Source: Chitinophagaceae bacterium (GTDB taxonomy: Bacteria; Bacteroidota; Bacteroidia; Chitinophagales; Chitinophagaceae). From it: a DNA stretch of 64,000 nucleotides. This document shows positions 52,524-59,862 of this stretch, piece after piece. The stretch is from the NCBI GenBank assembly GCA_947447265.1, contig CANFKC010000013.1, positions 1 to 64,000 on the forward strand, given 5' to 3'. The notes below the pieces were generated by a model, which saw only the letters and a program-made list of their open reading frames with translations, was not told the DNA's origin and did no database searches. A program made the position numbers and the translations under genes. Positions within the stretch are counted from its first letter, which is position 1. Each line of letters begins with the position of its first letter.

Positions 52524-53425
52524 TGGCATCGGGTTTAAATGAATCGCTGAACGACAAATTGGAACAAGCATCTTTGAAAGAACTGATGCCGGGCTTTGAC
52601 AAGGATTTAGAATGGAATACACTTTCTAAAAAACTGCACCCTCCGAAAGTTGGTATACAGAATAAGGTAAGCAGTATTGCAGCTGCGGTACTTGCGATAC
52701 TGTTTTGCGGTGGTGGCCTTACCTGGTTAATTCGCCAGCCACATTTCGCCGCAAAAGACGTGATAGCTATACATACTGATACGGTAAAAGACCCTATGCA
52801 CGAATGGATAAAGAGCGCTGTAATTAGCGAGCCAGAGGATAGCATACAAATAGCTAAGCCGGTGGAAGAAAAAGTGCAGCCATTGAAAATAAAAACAGTT
52901 CCGGCACCTAAACCGCAAGCCATAAACAACGATAATATCGTCACAACAACACAGCCTGTTGTAGCCAGTGCAGTGCAGCCGAAACGCCACATTGACAAGA
53001 AGCGGATGGATGAGCTTTTCGAATACTACCGCACCAAAGAATTTATATGTAACAGCACGCCATGTCCATTGCAGATATGCATACTACAAACCATCCGCTG
53101 CAAAAATGAGGCGCCGTCAGAGATTGCAACCTGCAGTACTATTGAGCCTGACCAGGCCGGACAATTAAAATATAAAGTGAACAATAGCACCCACGATTGT
53201 AATGTGTCGGTTGATGAAATAAGAATAACCCGTGTGAATACCGGTGAAACCATTGTACTGAATGCCAATTCAAAACCCTCAACCGCGCAAGACCTCTTCG
53301 ATTATATAACCTGTGAAAAAGAGGGCGACCTGCTAACCGGCATTTTTAAAACAGATTGCAATAAAAATACAACCAGTCAGAACATCACTATAGATAAAGG
53401 CTACGGTAATTTCATAATTAAGTAG
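52523..53425 (+). CDS. Single-pass membrane protein, probable anti-sigma partner, Cys-rich outside
   Basis: A 300-residue protein with a cytosolic part of about 45 residues (LNESLNDKLEQASLKELMPG, which could contact a sigma factor), one membrane helix (about 48-70), a Pro/Lys/Val-rich linker (about 95-150) and a C-terminal periplasmic domain with about eight Cys (FICNSTPCPLQICILQTIRC, then later TCS, DC, TCEK and DCNK). No zinc-binding anti-sigma motif is visible. The one-base overlap with the sigma gene is the main argument for the partnership. The Cys-rich domain could sense redox or a ligand. Confidence 0.7.
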   Translation: MASGLNESLNDKLEQASLKELMPGFDKDLEWNTLSKKLHPPKVGIQNKVSSIAAAVLAILFCGGGLTWLIRQPHFAAKDVIAIHTDTVKDPMHEWIKSAVISEPEDSIQIAKPVEEKVQPLKIKTVPAPKPQAINNDNIVTTTQPVVASAVQPKRHIDKKRMDELFEYYRTKEFICNSTPCPLQICILQTIRCKNEAPSEIATCSTIEPDQAGQLKYKVNNSTHDCNVSVDEIRITRVNTGETIVLNANSKPSTAQDLFDYITCEKEGDLLTGIFKTDCNKNTTSQNITIDKGYGNFIIK

Positions 53426-53475
53426 CCGACGCAAGAATTTTCCATCAATTTAATAACCAAAATCAACTAACGATT

Positions 53476-53961
53476 ATGAAAAGAGTAATCATGTCCGTAC
53501 TATGCCTTGCTGTGAGCATGGCTGCGGTAAAAGCACAAGACCACAAAGCCCCGATTGTAAACGCTCCAACCGCTCAGCAGGCGCCGCAAACAGAAGCCGT
53601 AGACCCGAATGCTGGCGTCTTTAAGTTTAAAGAAGAAACGCACAACTATGGCACAGTGCCGGAGGGCCCCAAAGCGGAATGCGATTTTGAATTCACAAAT
53701 ACCGGTAAAAAGCCAATAAGCATCAGCAATGCTGCAGGGTCATGCGGTTGCACGGTGCCACAGTGGCCACACGAACCGATTATGCCAGGTAAGAAGGGAG
53801 TGATACATGTAAGCTATAATACTGAGGGCAGGTCAGGAAGAATAAGTAAGACAGTTACGATTTCATCTGACGCGCAGCAAAAAACTATGGTGCTATCCAT
53901 AACTGGTGACGTTACACCGAAAGCAGCAGTAGCAAAGACACCGGAGACAAAAGCGAACTAA
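53476..53961 (+). CDS. Secreted DUF1573 protein
   Basis: A 161-residue exported protein (signal residues 1-20, ending AVKAQ). The DUF1573 domain spans about 50-145, with FKFKEETHNYGTVPEG, then CDFEFTNTGKKPISISNAAG, SCGCTVPQWP and IHVSYNTEGRSGRISKTVTI. The domain is an Ig-like fold, very common in Bacteroidota periplasms, with no known enzymatic role. It lies 50 bases after the probable anti-sigma gene and ends in a strong terminator. Confidence 0.9.
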   Translation: MKRVIMSVLCLAVSMAAVKAQDHKAPIVNAPTAQQAPQTEAVDPNAGVFKFKEETHNYGTVPEGPKAECDFEFTNTGKKPISISNAAGSCGCTVPQWPHEPIMPGKKGVIHVSYNTEGRSGRISKTVTISSDAQQKTMVLSITGDVTPKAAVAKTPETKAN

Positions 53962-53987
53962 GCAGCAATTCTTCTAACTACTCAATT

Positions 53988-54034
53988 ATCGGGCACAAAA
54001 ACTGTATGAACCAGTTTAGTGCCCGATTTTGTTT
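53988..54034 (+). terminator. Terminator after the DUF1573 gene
   Basis: ATCGGGCAC (53988-53996) pairs perfectly with GTGCCCGAT (54019-54027), with a nested AAACTG/CAGTTT stem, followed by TTTGTTT. Confidence 0.85.
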
Positions 54035-54141
54035 CAGATATGTAGCCCGATAGTGGTTAAAAAGACCGGTAATTTTAAATGCCGCATATAATTATAGCTT
54101 GCTTATGTGTACTTTTATTCTGTTTTAAACAACCCGGTTAA

Positions 54142-56247
54142 ATGAGATCAATTATTAAACAATCAAAATGGGCTATTCCAGCCATAGCGTTCATGAGTGT
54201 ACAATTGCTTACAACAGGCTGCAAAAGCGGTGGCGACACTTCAAAAGCCAAAACCGATAGTACTGCAACTGCGGCAGACGGTTACGACAGCACTTTTAAG
54301 GTAGAAGCACAGGCGTTCGGCGACCTGCAAACGCTACGTTACCAGATACCCGGCTTTAACAGCCTGAGCCTGCAACAAAAACAATTATCATACTACCTGT
54401 ATGAAGCAGCGCTTTGCGGTCGGGATATGATATATGACATGAAGAGCAAGCATGGTATACTATTGCGTAAGACAATAGAAGCTATGTACGGCAGCTACAA
54501 GGGCGATAAGGCTAATCCTGACTGGAAGAAGTTTGAAGACTATTGCGGTCGCTTCTGGTTCAGCAACGGCAACCATCACCATTACAGCAATGAAAAATTC
54601 ATCCCGGAATGTTCGTTTGAATATTTTACAAGTGTAGTAAAGGCTTGCGATACAGCACAATTACCAAAACAAGCCGGTGAAAGTGTTGATGCGTTTATAG
54701 CCCGTATTAAACCAATAGTATTCGACCCTAAGTTTGAACCAAAGGTAGTAGACCAGAGGCCGAATATCGATAACATTGCCAACTCATCTAACAACTTCTA
54801 TGAAGGGGTAACTCAAAAAGAAGTGGAAGCCTTCTATGCTAATTTCGATACCAAGGGTAATGCACCTTCATGGGGCTTAAACAGCAAAGTGGTAAAAGAG
54901 AATGGCAAAATAGTGGAGAAGACCTGGAAGAGCGGCGGCATGTATGGTGCGGCAATTGATAAAATTGTAGGTTGGTTACAAAAAGCATCAGCAGTTGCTG
55001 AAAATGCAGAACAAAAGCAAGCGCTCGATCTGCTGGTTAAATACTACCAGACCGGTGACCTTAAAACATGGGATGATTACAGCATTGCATGGGTTAAAGA
55101 CCTGAAATCGCGCATTGATGTGGTGAATGGCTTTATTGAAGTGTATCTGGATGCTATTGGCAAAAAGGGTAGCTTCGAAAGTACCGTATCTATGAAAGAT
55201 ATGGAAGAAACCAAGCGTATTGAAGCGATAGCTAAAGAGGCGCAGTGGTTTGAAGACCACTCTCCTATTATGAAGGAGCATAAAAAAGATACGGTTAAAG
55301 GTATTACCGCTAAGGCTATCACGGTAATAGTAGAGTGCGGTGATGCTGCACCGAGCACGCCTATCGGTATTAACCTGCCGAATGCTGACTGGGTACGCAA
55401 GGATCATGGTTCAAAATCAGTTTCGTTAACCAACATCATTCATTCTTACAATGTTGTAGGCGCTAAAAGCGGCGTGGTTGATGAGTTTGCTATCAGCGAT
55501 GAGGTAAAAGCACGTATGAAGAAATACGGTGGCCTTGCATCTGACCTGCATACCGATATGCATGAGTGTATTGGCCATGCAAGCGGTAAGATTAATGCCG
55601 GTGTTGAAACAACTGACAAAACATTAAAGAACTACGCCAGCTGCCTGGAAGAAGCCCGTGCTGACCTGGTTGGCCTGTACTTTATAATGGATCAGAAGCT
55701 GATAGACATCAAGGTAATGCCTGATATGGACGTTGCTAAAGCTGCTTACGACAACTACATGATGAACGGCCTGATGACCCAGCTTACCCGCCTGAAACCA
55801 GGGGAACAACTGGAAGAAGCGCATATGCGTAACCGTGCGTTGATTGCGCATTGGGCATTTGAAAAAGGTGCTAAGGATAAAGTAACTGAATTGGTGAAAA
55901 AGGATGGCAAAACCTATGTACAGGTTAACGATTACGCCAAGCTGCGTGTATTGTTCGGCGACTTACTTAAAGAAATACAGCGCATTAAATCAGAAGGCGA
56001 TTTCAAGGCTGGTAAAAATCTGGTTGAAAACTATGGCGTAAAAGTGGATAAAGAACTGCATAAAGAAATACTGGAGCGCTTTGCGAAATTGGGCATTAAG
56101 CCATACCGTGGCTTCATACAGCCTAAATTGGTGCCTGTAATGAATGGTACAGAAATTAAAGATGTAAAGGTGGAATACCCTGATAACTTCTTTAACCAGA
56201 TGATGGAATACGGCAAAAACTACGGCTATCTGCCGGTAGTTAACTAA
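54142..56247 (+). CDS. Dipeptidyl peptidase III-like lipoprotein (peptidase M49)
   Basis: A 701-residue zinc peptidase with a lipoprotein signal (LLTTGC, Cys27). The M49 zinc motif HExxGH is at 474-479 (HECIGH) and the second zinc site is near 503 (EEARADLVGLYF), the expected spacing. DPP III removes dipeptides from peptide N-termini. Eukaryotic forms are cytosolic, while this one is envelope-anchored, as several Bacteroidota homologues are. It is of typical length with active-site residues intact. The gene stands alone with a short hairpin terminator just downstream. Confidence 0.93.
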   Translation: MRSIIKQSKWAIPAIAFMSVQLLTTGCKSGGDTSKAKTDSTATAADGYDSTFKVEAQAFGDLQTLRYQIPGFNSLSLQQKQLSYYLYEAALCGRDMIYDMKSKHGILLRKTIEAMYGSYKGDKANPDWKKFEDYCGRFWFSNGNHHHYSNEKFIPECSFEYFTSVVKACDTAQLPKQAGESVDAFIARIKPIVFDPKFEPKVVDQRPNIDNIANSSNNFYEGVTQKEVEAFYANFDTKGNAPSWGLNSKVVKENGKIVEKTWKSGGMYGAAIDKIVGWLQKASAVAENAEQKQALDLLVKYYQTGDLKTWDDYSIAWVKDLKSRIDVVNGFIEVYLDAIGKKGSFESTVSMKDMEETKRIEAIAKEAQWFEDHSPIMKEHKKDTVKGITAKAITVIVECGDAAPSTPIGINLPNADWVRKDHGSKSVSLTNIIHSYNVVGAKSGVVDEFAISDEVKARMKKYGGLASDLHTDMHECIGHASGKINAGVETTDKTLKNYASCLEEARADLVGLYFIMDQKLIDIKVMPDMDVAKAAYDNYMMNGLMTQLTRLKPGEQLEEAHMRNRALIAHWAFEKGAKDKVTELVKKDGKTYVQVNDYAKLRVLFGDLLKEIQRIKSEGDFKAGKNLVENYGVKVDKELHKEILERFAKLGIKPYRGFIQPKLVPVMNGTEIKDVKVEYPDNFFNQMMEYGKNYGYLPVVN

Positions 56248-56269
56248 ACTACAGCATAATCACTACAAG

Positions 56270-56300
56270 AAAGGCGTAGCAGCAATGTTGCGCCTTTTTT
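56270..56300 (+). terminator. Terminator of the M49 peptidase gene
   Basis: AAAGGCG (56270-56276) pairs with CGCCTTT (56291-56297) around a nested TAGCAGCAATGTTG, followed by T. A near-copy lies at 58029-58058, beyond the ATPase gene. Confidence 0.8.
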
Positions 56301-56315
56301 GCATAGTGTCAAACC

Positions 56316-56419
56316 TATACTCAGCCAAAACTCACTTTATTTTATGGGTTTTGGCTGAGTATATTTTTTATTATACTCAGCCAAAACTGCTATTTTTTCA
56401 TTAGTTTTGGCTGAGTATA
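56316..56419 (+). repeat. Two inverted-repeat units upstream of the AAA ATPase
   Basis: Unit 1 (56316-56363) and unit 2 (56372-56419) each have TATACTCAGCCAAAAC, a 16-base spacer, then GTTTTGGCTGAGTATA, perfect complements. The two spacers differ. Unit 2's spacer creates TAGTTTTG (56402-56409), a perfect -7 box about 20 bases before the ATPase ATG, while unit 1 has GGGTTTTG there. The right arm overlaps the box, so a bound regulator would block transcription. There is a third unit at 57908. Confidence 0.9.
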
Positions 56420-56428
56420 ACTGATATT

Positions 56429-57865
56429 ATGGAGCAACTTGTAGGCAGGGAGCACGAAAAAATGTTGCTCGACAGAGCATTTAAATCGCCGGAAGCGGAG
56501 CTAGTAGCGATATTTGGCAGGCGAAGAGTAGGAAAAACATTTCTCGTTCGTTCGGTATACGAAGGCAAGATGCTGTTTGAGTTTTCGGGTGTTCATCATG
56601 CGTCACTGGCAGAACAGTTACTGAGTTTTAGCTTAGCCTTAAAGAACGTTGCCGGAGATAAAACTTCAGATGCGAAGCTTACAAGTTGGATAGAGGCATT
56701 TCATTTGCTGGCGAGATATTTGACACCTAAACTAAAGAACAAAAGAGGTGTTGTGTTTTTAGATGAGCTTCCCTGGCTTCAGACGCCCAAGTCGGGCTTT
56801 CTCGGCGCTTTTGAGCATTTCTGGAATAGTTGGGCTTCCCGGCAGCCAAACCTGGTTGTAGTTATTTGTGGGTCGGCTGCATCGTGGATGATACAAAAAA
56901 TAGTGAATAACAGAGGAGGGCTGCATAACAGGATAACTCAGAAGATAAGGTTGATGCCGTTTGATCTTAATGAAACGGAAGAGTACCTGAAAAGCCTGAA
57001 GGTAAATATAGATAGATACCAGGTATTGCAATTATACATGGCTATGGGTGGGATTCCTCAATACCTGAAGTCGGTAAGAACAGGGGAGAGCGCAACACAG
57101 GCAATTGACAGGATATGCTTTGCAAAAGATGGTGTTCTTAAAGATGAGTTCAATAATATTTTCACTTCTTTATTTGATAATGCAGAACAACATATCGCTA
57201 TTATTAAGGCGTTGTCCGTTACGCGTAAAGGCCTTAACCGTACAGAAATAATCCTTAGCTGCGGGCTATCATCCGGGGGAACGGCAACAAAATTATTGGA
57301 AGAGTTAGTGGAGTCTGGATTTATCACTCCGTACATACCGTTTGATAGAAGTGTGAAAGAGAGTATTTACAAACTCTCGGACGAGTATTCTCTTTTTTAT
57401 TTGAAGTTTATGCAAAAAAGCCGGTTTACGGGAGATGGGACCTGGCTTAAGCTGTCAACTGGCCCTTCATGGAGTAGCTGGAGCGGCATCGCTTTTGAAG
57501 GGATTTGCCAAAAGCATGTACAGCAAATCAAGAAGGCTCTCGGAATAGCCGGGGTGCTTACAACAGAGTCGGTATGGAGATATGCATCGAAAGGTGAGGA
57601 GCAGGGAACACAAATTGATTTATTGATAGACCGTACCGACCATTGCATAAATATCTGTGAAATGAAGTATACACTTTCGTCGTTTTCTATTGACAAGAGG
57701 TATGCTGCGGAACTGAAGAATAAGCTGGCTGTTTTCAGAGAAAAGGCGAAAACAAACAAAGCGCTGTTTCTTACAATGATTACTACTTATGGTATCAGGC
57801 AGAACATTTATTATACCGGGTTGGTACAAAACGAGATTACGATGGACGCTTTATTTGACAAGTAA
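56429..57865 (+). CDS. AAA ATPase with C-terminal DUF234 nuclease-like domain
   Basis: A 478-residue protein of the archaeal-type ATPase family. Walker A is GRRRVGKT (30-37) and Walker B VVFLDELPW (108-116), then GSAASWMIQKIVNNRGGL, and a helical region with LDAL-like winged segments (about 255-310). The C-terminal DUF234 domain, a PD-(D/E)xK-like fold, reads GTQIDLLIDR then CINICEMKYT at about 393-415. Both ATPase and nuclease-type residues appear present. Biological role unknown; such genes are abundant and patchy across bacteria and archaea. It starts 10 bases after the second inverted-repeat unit, with no Shine-Dalgarno. Confidence 0.9.
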   Translation: MEQLVGREHEKMLLDRAFKSPEAELVAIFGRRRVGKTFLVRSVYEGKMLFEFSGVHHASLAEQLLSFSLALKNVAGDKTSDAKLTSWIEAFHLLARYLTPKLKNKRGVVFLDELPWLQTPKSGFLGAFEHFWNSWASRQPNLVVVICGSAASWMIQKIVNNRGGLHNRITQKIRLMPFDLNETEEYLKSLKVNIDRYQVLQLYMAMGGIPQYLKSVRTGESATQAIDRICFAKDGVLKDEFNNIFTSLFDNAEQHIAIIKALSVTRKGLNRTEIILSCGLSSGGTATKLLEELVESGFITPYIPFDRSVKESIYKLSDEYSLFYLKFMQKSRFTGDGTWLKLSTGPSWSSWSGIAFEGICQKHVQQIKKALGIAGVLTTESVWRYASKGEEQGTQIDLLIDRTDHCINICEMKYTLSSFSIDKRYAAELKNKLAVFREKAKTNKALFLTMITTYGIRQNIYYTGLVQNEITMDALFDK

Positions 57866-57907
57866 TTTGGTAGTTTTTAAGATAAAATAGCATCTCACTT
57901 CAAAACC

Positions 57908-57955
57908 TATACTCAGCCAAAACTCACTTTATTTTATGGGTTTTGGCTGATTATA
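57908..57955 (+). repeat. Third inverted-repeat unit, downstream of the ATPase
   Basis: Arms TATACTCAGCCAAAAC and GTTTTGGCTGATTATA (one base changed), with a 16-base spacer identical to that of upstream unit 1. It leads straight into ACTGATATT and an ATG, the same nine bases that precede the real ATPase start. Confidence 0.92.
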
Positions 57956-57964
57956 ACTGATATT

Positions 57965-58033
57965 ATGGAGCAACTTGCAAGCAATGAGCATTGAGGTAAA
58001 CTTCTTGATAGCGCATTAACATCCCGGGAAAGC
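57965..58033 (+). pseudogene. Decayed 5' end of a second AAA ATPase gene
   Basis: The frame reads MEQLASNEH, then a TGA stop (57992-57994), then GKLLDSALTSRES. It aligns without gaps to residues 1-23 of the ATPase (MEQLVGREH, E, KMLLDRAFKSPEA). The match then stops at the terminator copy at 58029. This is a remnant of a related, not identical, gene copy that lost nearly all of its body. Confidence 0.8.
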
Positions 58034-58058
58034 GTAGCAGCAATGTTGCGCCTTTTTT
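58029..58058 (+). terminator. Near-copy of the M49 peptidase terminator
   Basis: AAAGCGTAGCAGCAATGTTG then CGCCTTTTTTT, differing from 56270-56300 by one missing G in the left arm. Directly joined to the ATPase remnant. Confidence 0.75.
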
Positions 58059-58115
58059 TGTAAAAATTGGGTGGATGCTCCGACAGCGCGTGGAGTTTAA
58101 TTGGCTTGCGGCACG

Positions 58116-59318
58116 TTACTTCAAATAAAAGGTTTTCTCAGCAACAACTTTAACGCTGTTATCGGGGTATGCAGCCCGAATGTTATAAAACCTCACGCTG
58201 TCTCCGGGTTTAAGGCTAATTGCTAAATTTCGGTATTGAAGCGTACTCAGGGTACTTTTACATTTTACGGTAGAACGTTTTCCCGCAATCATGAAATCAA
58301 CATCGAAGGCAAGGATTGTGTAAATCAAGTGGCGATTCTGTCTCCGGGGACCAAGCTTATGGTACAACCGCAAGGGAATTTCGCTTCCGAAAGAATTGAC
58401 ACTTTGTGTGTCATTTGCTGTTTCCCTAATATATATTGTGGGGTCCGGAATATTTTCAACCACAAAAGGCTTGGTAAATGCAATTGTTGTATCACCCAGA
58501 CCTGCGGTTTTCCTGATAGCTACCGTAACGCTTGTCGCTTTAGTCGTCGGTTTTACGCCATAATATCCGGCATCCGGTAGTTTACGCACTGTTGCATTGT
58601 CAGCTGTAAGGAAGTATCTCAAGTTGTCAGCTTTCGTTATATCCAGCCTGATAATGTTATAGATGCCCTTGTATAAAACTTTTGATGTCGTATCTAAAAT
58701 GGAACTTACTTCGTCGTAACTGTAGCTTATTTTATTGGAGTCGTTTTCAACCATGTTAAACCGGCTAAACAAAATTTCATGTACCGGCGACTTTTGTAAA
58801 AACATATGTAATTGCAACTCTAACTCTTCTATGTAAAGATCTGGTGCGATATGCAAAAAGCGCCTGTAATCAGTAATACCCCCAATAAGATCAGCAAGTT
58901 TCAATGTGCCCTGGCCGTGACCACCATATGCGAAATGTGCCAGGCTAACGGTAGATTCATCTAAAAGCGGAAGTTCAAATTCATCGCCAGCTCCTATACC
59001 GATATATTCGAATTCGTTAATGAGGTTGTTAGTTTTGCTAAAGAAAATCACCTCCTTTTGCCCCACCCTATACTCAACTGATCTGGATGCACAAGTCCAG
59101 TTGTAAAAGCGTCTAACGGCTATCGTCCCTGATTTTATCTCTCCAAAAATTCTTTGTTTTACATTCAACCATACAAAATCTTCGTCCAGTTTCACGATCT
59201 CGCCCACCACGCAGTTTTGAGACAGGTCAATTTCTGTGCGCAGGGGTATTATATCATATATTGCGCTGGCTGTAAAAGAAAGGGTGAGGCTACACAATAA
59301 AACGAGCATGAATTTCAT
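58116..59318 (-). CDS. Secreted protein with GldM-like C-terminal domain
   Basis: A 400-residue exported protein (signal 1-19, MKFMLVLLCSLTLSFTASA). N-terminal half: a beta-rich domain (DLSQNCVVGEIVKLDEDFVW, FYNWTCASRSVEYRVGQ) and a helical part (LYIEELELQLHMFLQ). From about residue 250, the pattern GYYGVKPTTKATSVTVAI, then PFVVENIPDPTIYI, and a final KPGDSVRFYNIRAAYPDNSV resembles the C-terminal domain of GldM, a T9SS motor protein. This is by eye. The rest of GldM (its membrane helix and long helical domain) is absent. Unknown function; isolated between the ATPase cassette and the 59522 gene. Confidence 0.7.
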   Translation of the reverse strand: MKFMLVLLCSLTLSFTASAIYDIIPLRTEIDLSQNCVVGEIVKLDEDFVWLNVKQRIFGEIKSGTIAVRRFYNWTCASRSVEYRVGQKEVIFFSKTNNLINEFEYIGIGAGDEFELPLLDESTVSLAHFAYGGHGQGTLKLADLIGGITDYRRFLHIAPDLYIEELELQLHMFLQKSPVHEILFSRFNMVENDSNKISYSYDEVSSILDTTSKVLYKGIYNIIRLDITKADNLRYFLTADNATVRKLPDAGYYGVKPTTKATSVTVAIRKTAGLGDTTIAFTKPFVVENIPDPTIYIRETANDTQSVNSFGSEIPLRLYHKLGPRRQNRHLIYTILAFDVDFMIAGKRSTVKCKSTLSTLQYRNLAISLKPGDSVRFYNIRAAYPDNSVKVVAEKTFYLK

Positions 59319-59511
59319 AGGGAGCGATTTTCAACTGGCGGGCAGTTCTTATATCAATATCAAATATAAGCATTTCGTTGCAGGGCGATATAGCGGGAAA
59401 TAGGCTGGAATATGGCAATGATAACGGCCACACCTAATTGCATACTACACAAGTTAGTGGTCACATGTTCATTACACATAGCTACAACATATATTTTTGA
59501 AGAAAAAAAGC

Positions 59512-59519
59512 TATATTTG
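59512..59519 (+). promoter_or_regulatory. TATATTTG box immediately before the 59522 reading frame
   Basis: A perfect TAnnTTTG box ends two bases before the ATG at 59522. If real, transcription would begin within the frame, favouring a later start such as ATG 59540. Confidence 0.3.
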
Positions 59520-59521
59520 TG

Positions 59522-59728
59522 ATGAGAAAACCAACTATTATGCTTGCTGCCAAACAACTTGACGATGAAATTGCCGAACATCTTGCCCAACTGAATATCC
59601 AGCAAAAGCAAATAGTATTGGTTGTGCTAAAAACAATGTCAGGTCAGAACAGCATAGCTAATATCAACAATACCCGCGGTACAGAAAGTATTGGTTTGGG
59701 AGGGTTGAAGAGAGAGAAGGTGAATTAA
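59522..59728 (+). CDS. Small hypothetical protein, possibly antitoxin-like
   Basis: A 68-residue frame (or 62 from ATG 59540, or one residue longer from GTG 59519). AAKQLDDEIAEHLAQLN, then IQQKQIVLVVLKTMSG is a two-helix pattern reminiscent of the N-termini of short Bacteroidota antitoxins, without the rest of such a protein. The tail (NTRGTESIGLGGLKREKVN) looks unstructured. No toxin gene follows. It may be a remnant or a chance frame. Confidence 0.4.
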   Translation: MRKPTIMLAAKQLDDEIAEHLAQLNIQQKQIVLVVLKTMSGQNSIANINNTRGTESIGLGGLKREKVN

Positions 59729-59830
59729 CTTTACTCAAGCAATGCCACATTAATTAAGGCTGTCAATTAGATATCTTTTATTTTTATCGATTATTAAAGA
59801 TATTCTAGCCTTTTAAGATTTTCTTCTCCT

Positions 59831-59858
59831 TTTGCCAATTTGGTAATACTTATATTTG
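59831..59858 (+). promoter_or_regulatory. Candidate promoter of the BatA-domain gene
   Basis: TTTG (59831-59834), 16 bases, then TATATTTG (59851-59858), a perfect -7 box. It ends four bases before the GTG start at 59863, so the transcript would have almost no leader. Confidence 0.5.
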
Positions 59859-59862
59859 TCCG

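Noticed and set aside
56316-56419. CRISPR-like array
   Set aside because: Equal repeat and spacer lengths look suggestive, but the arms alternate in orientation, only two units are together, and no cas genes are present.
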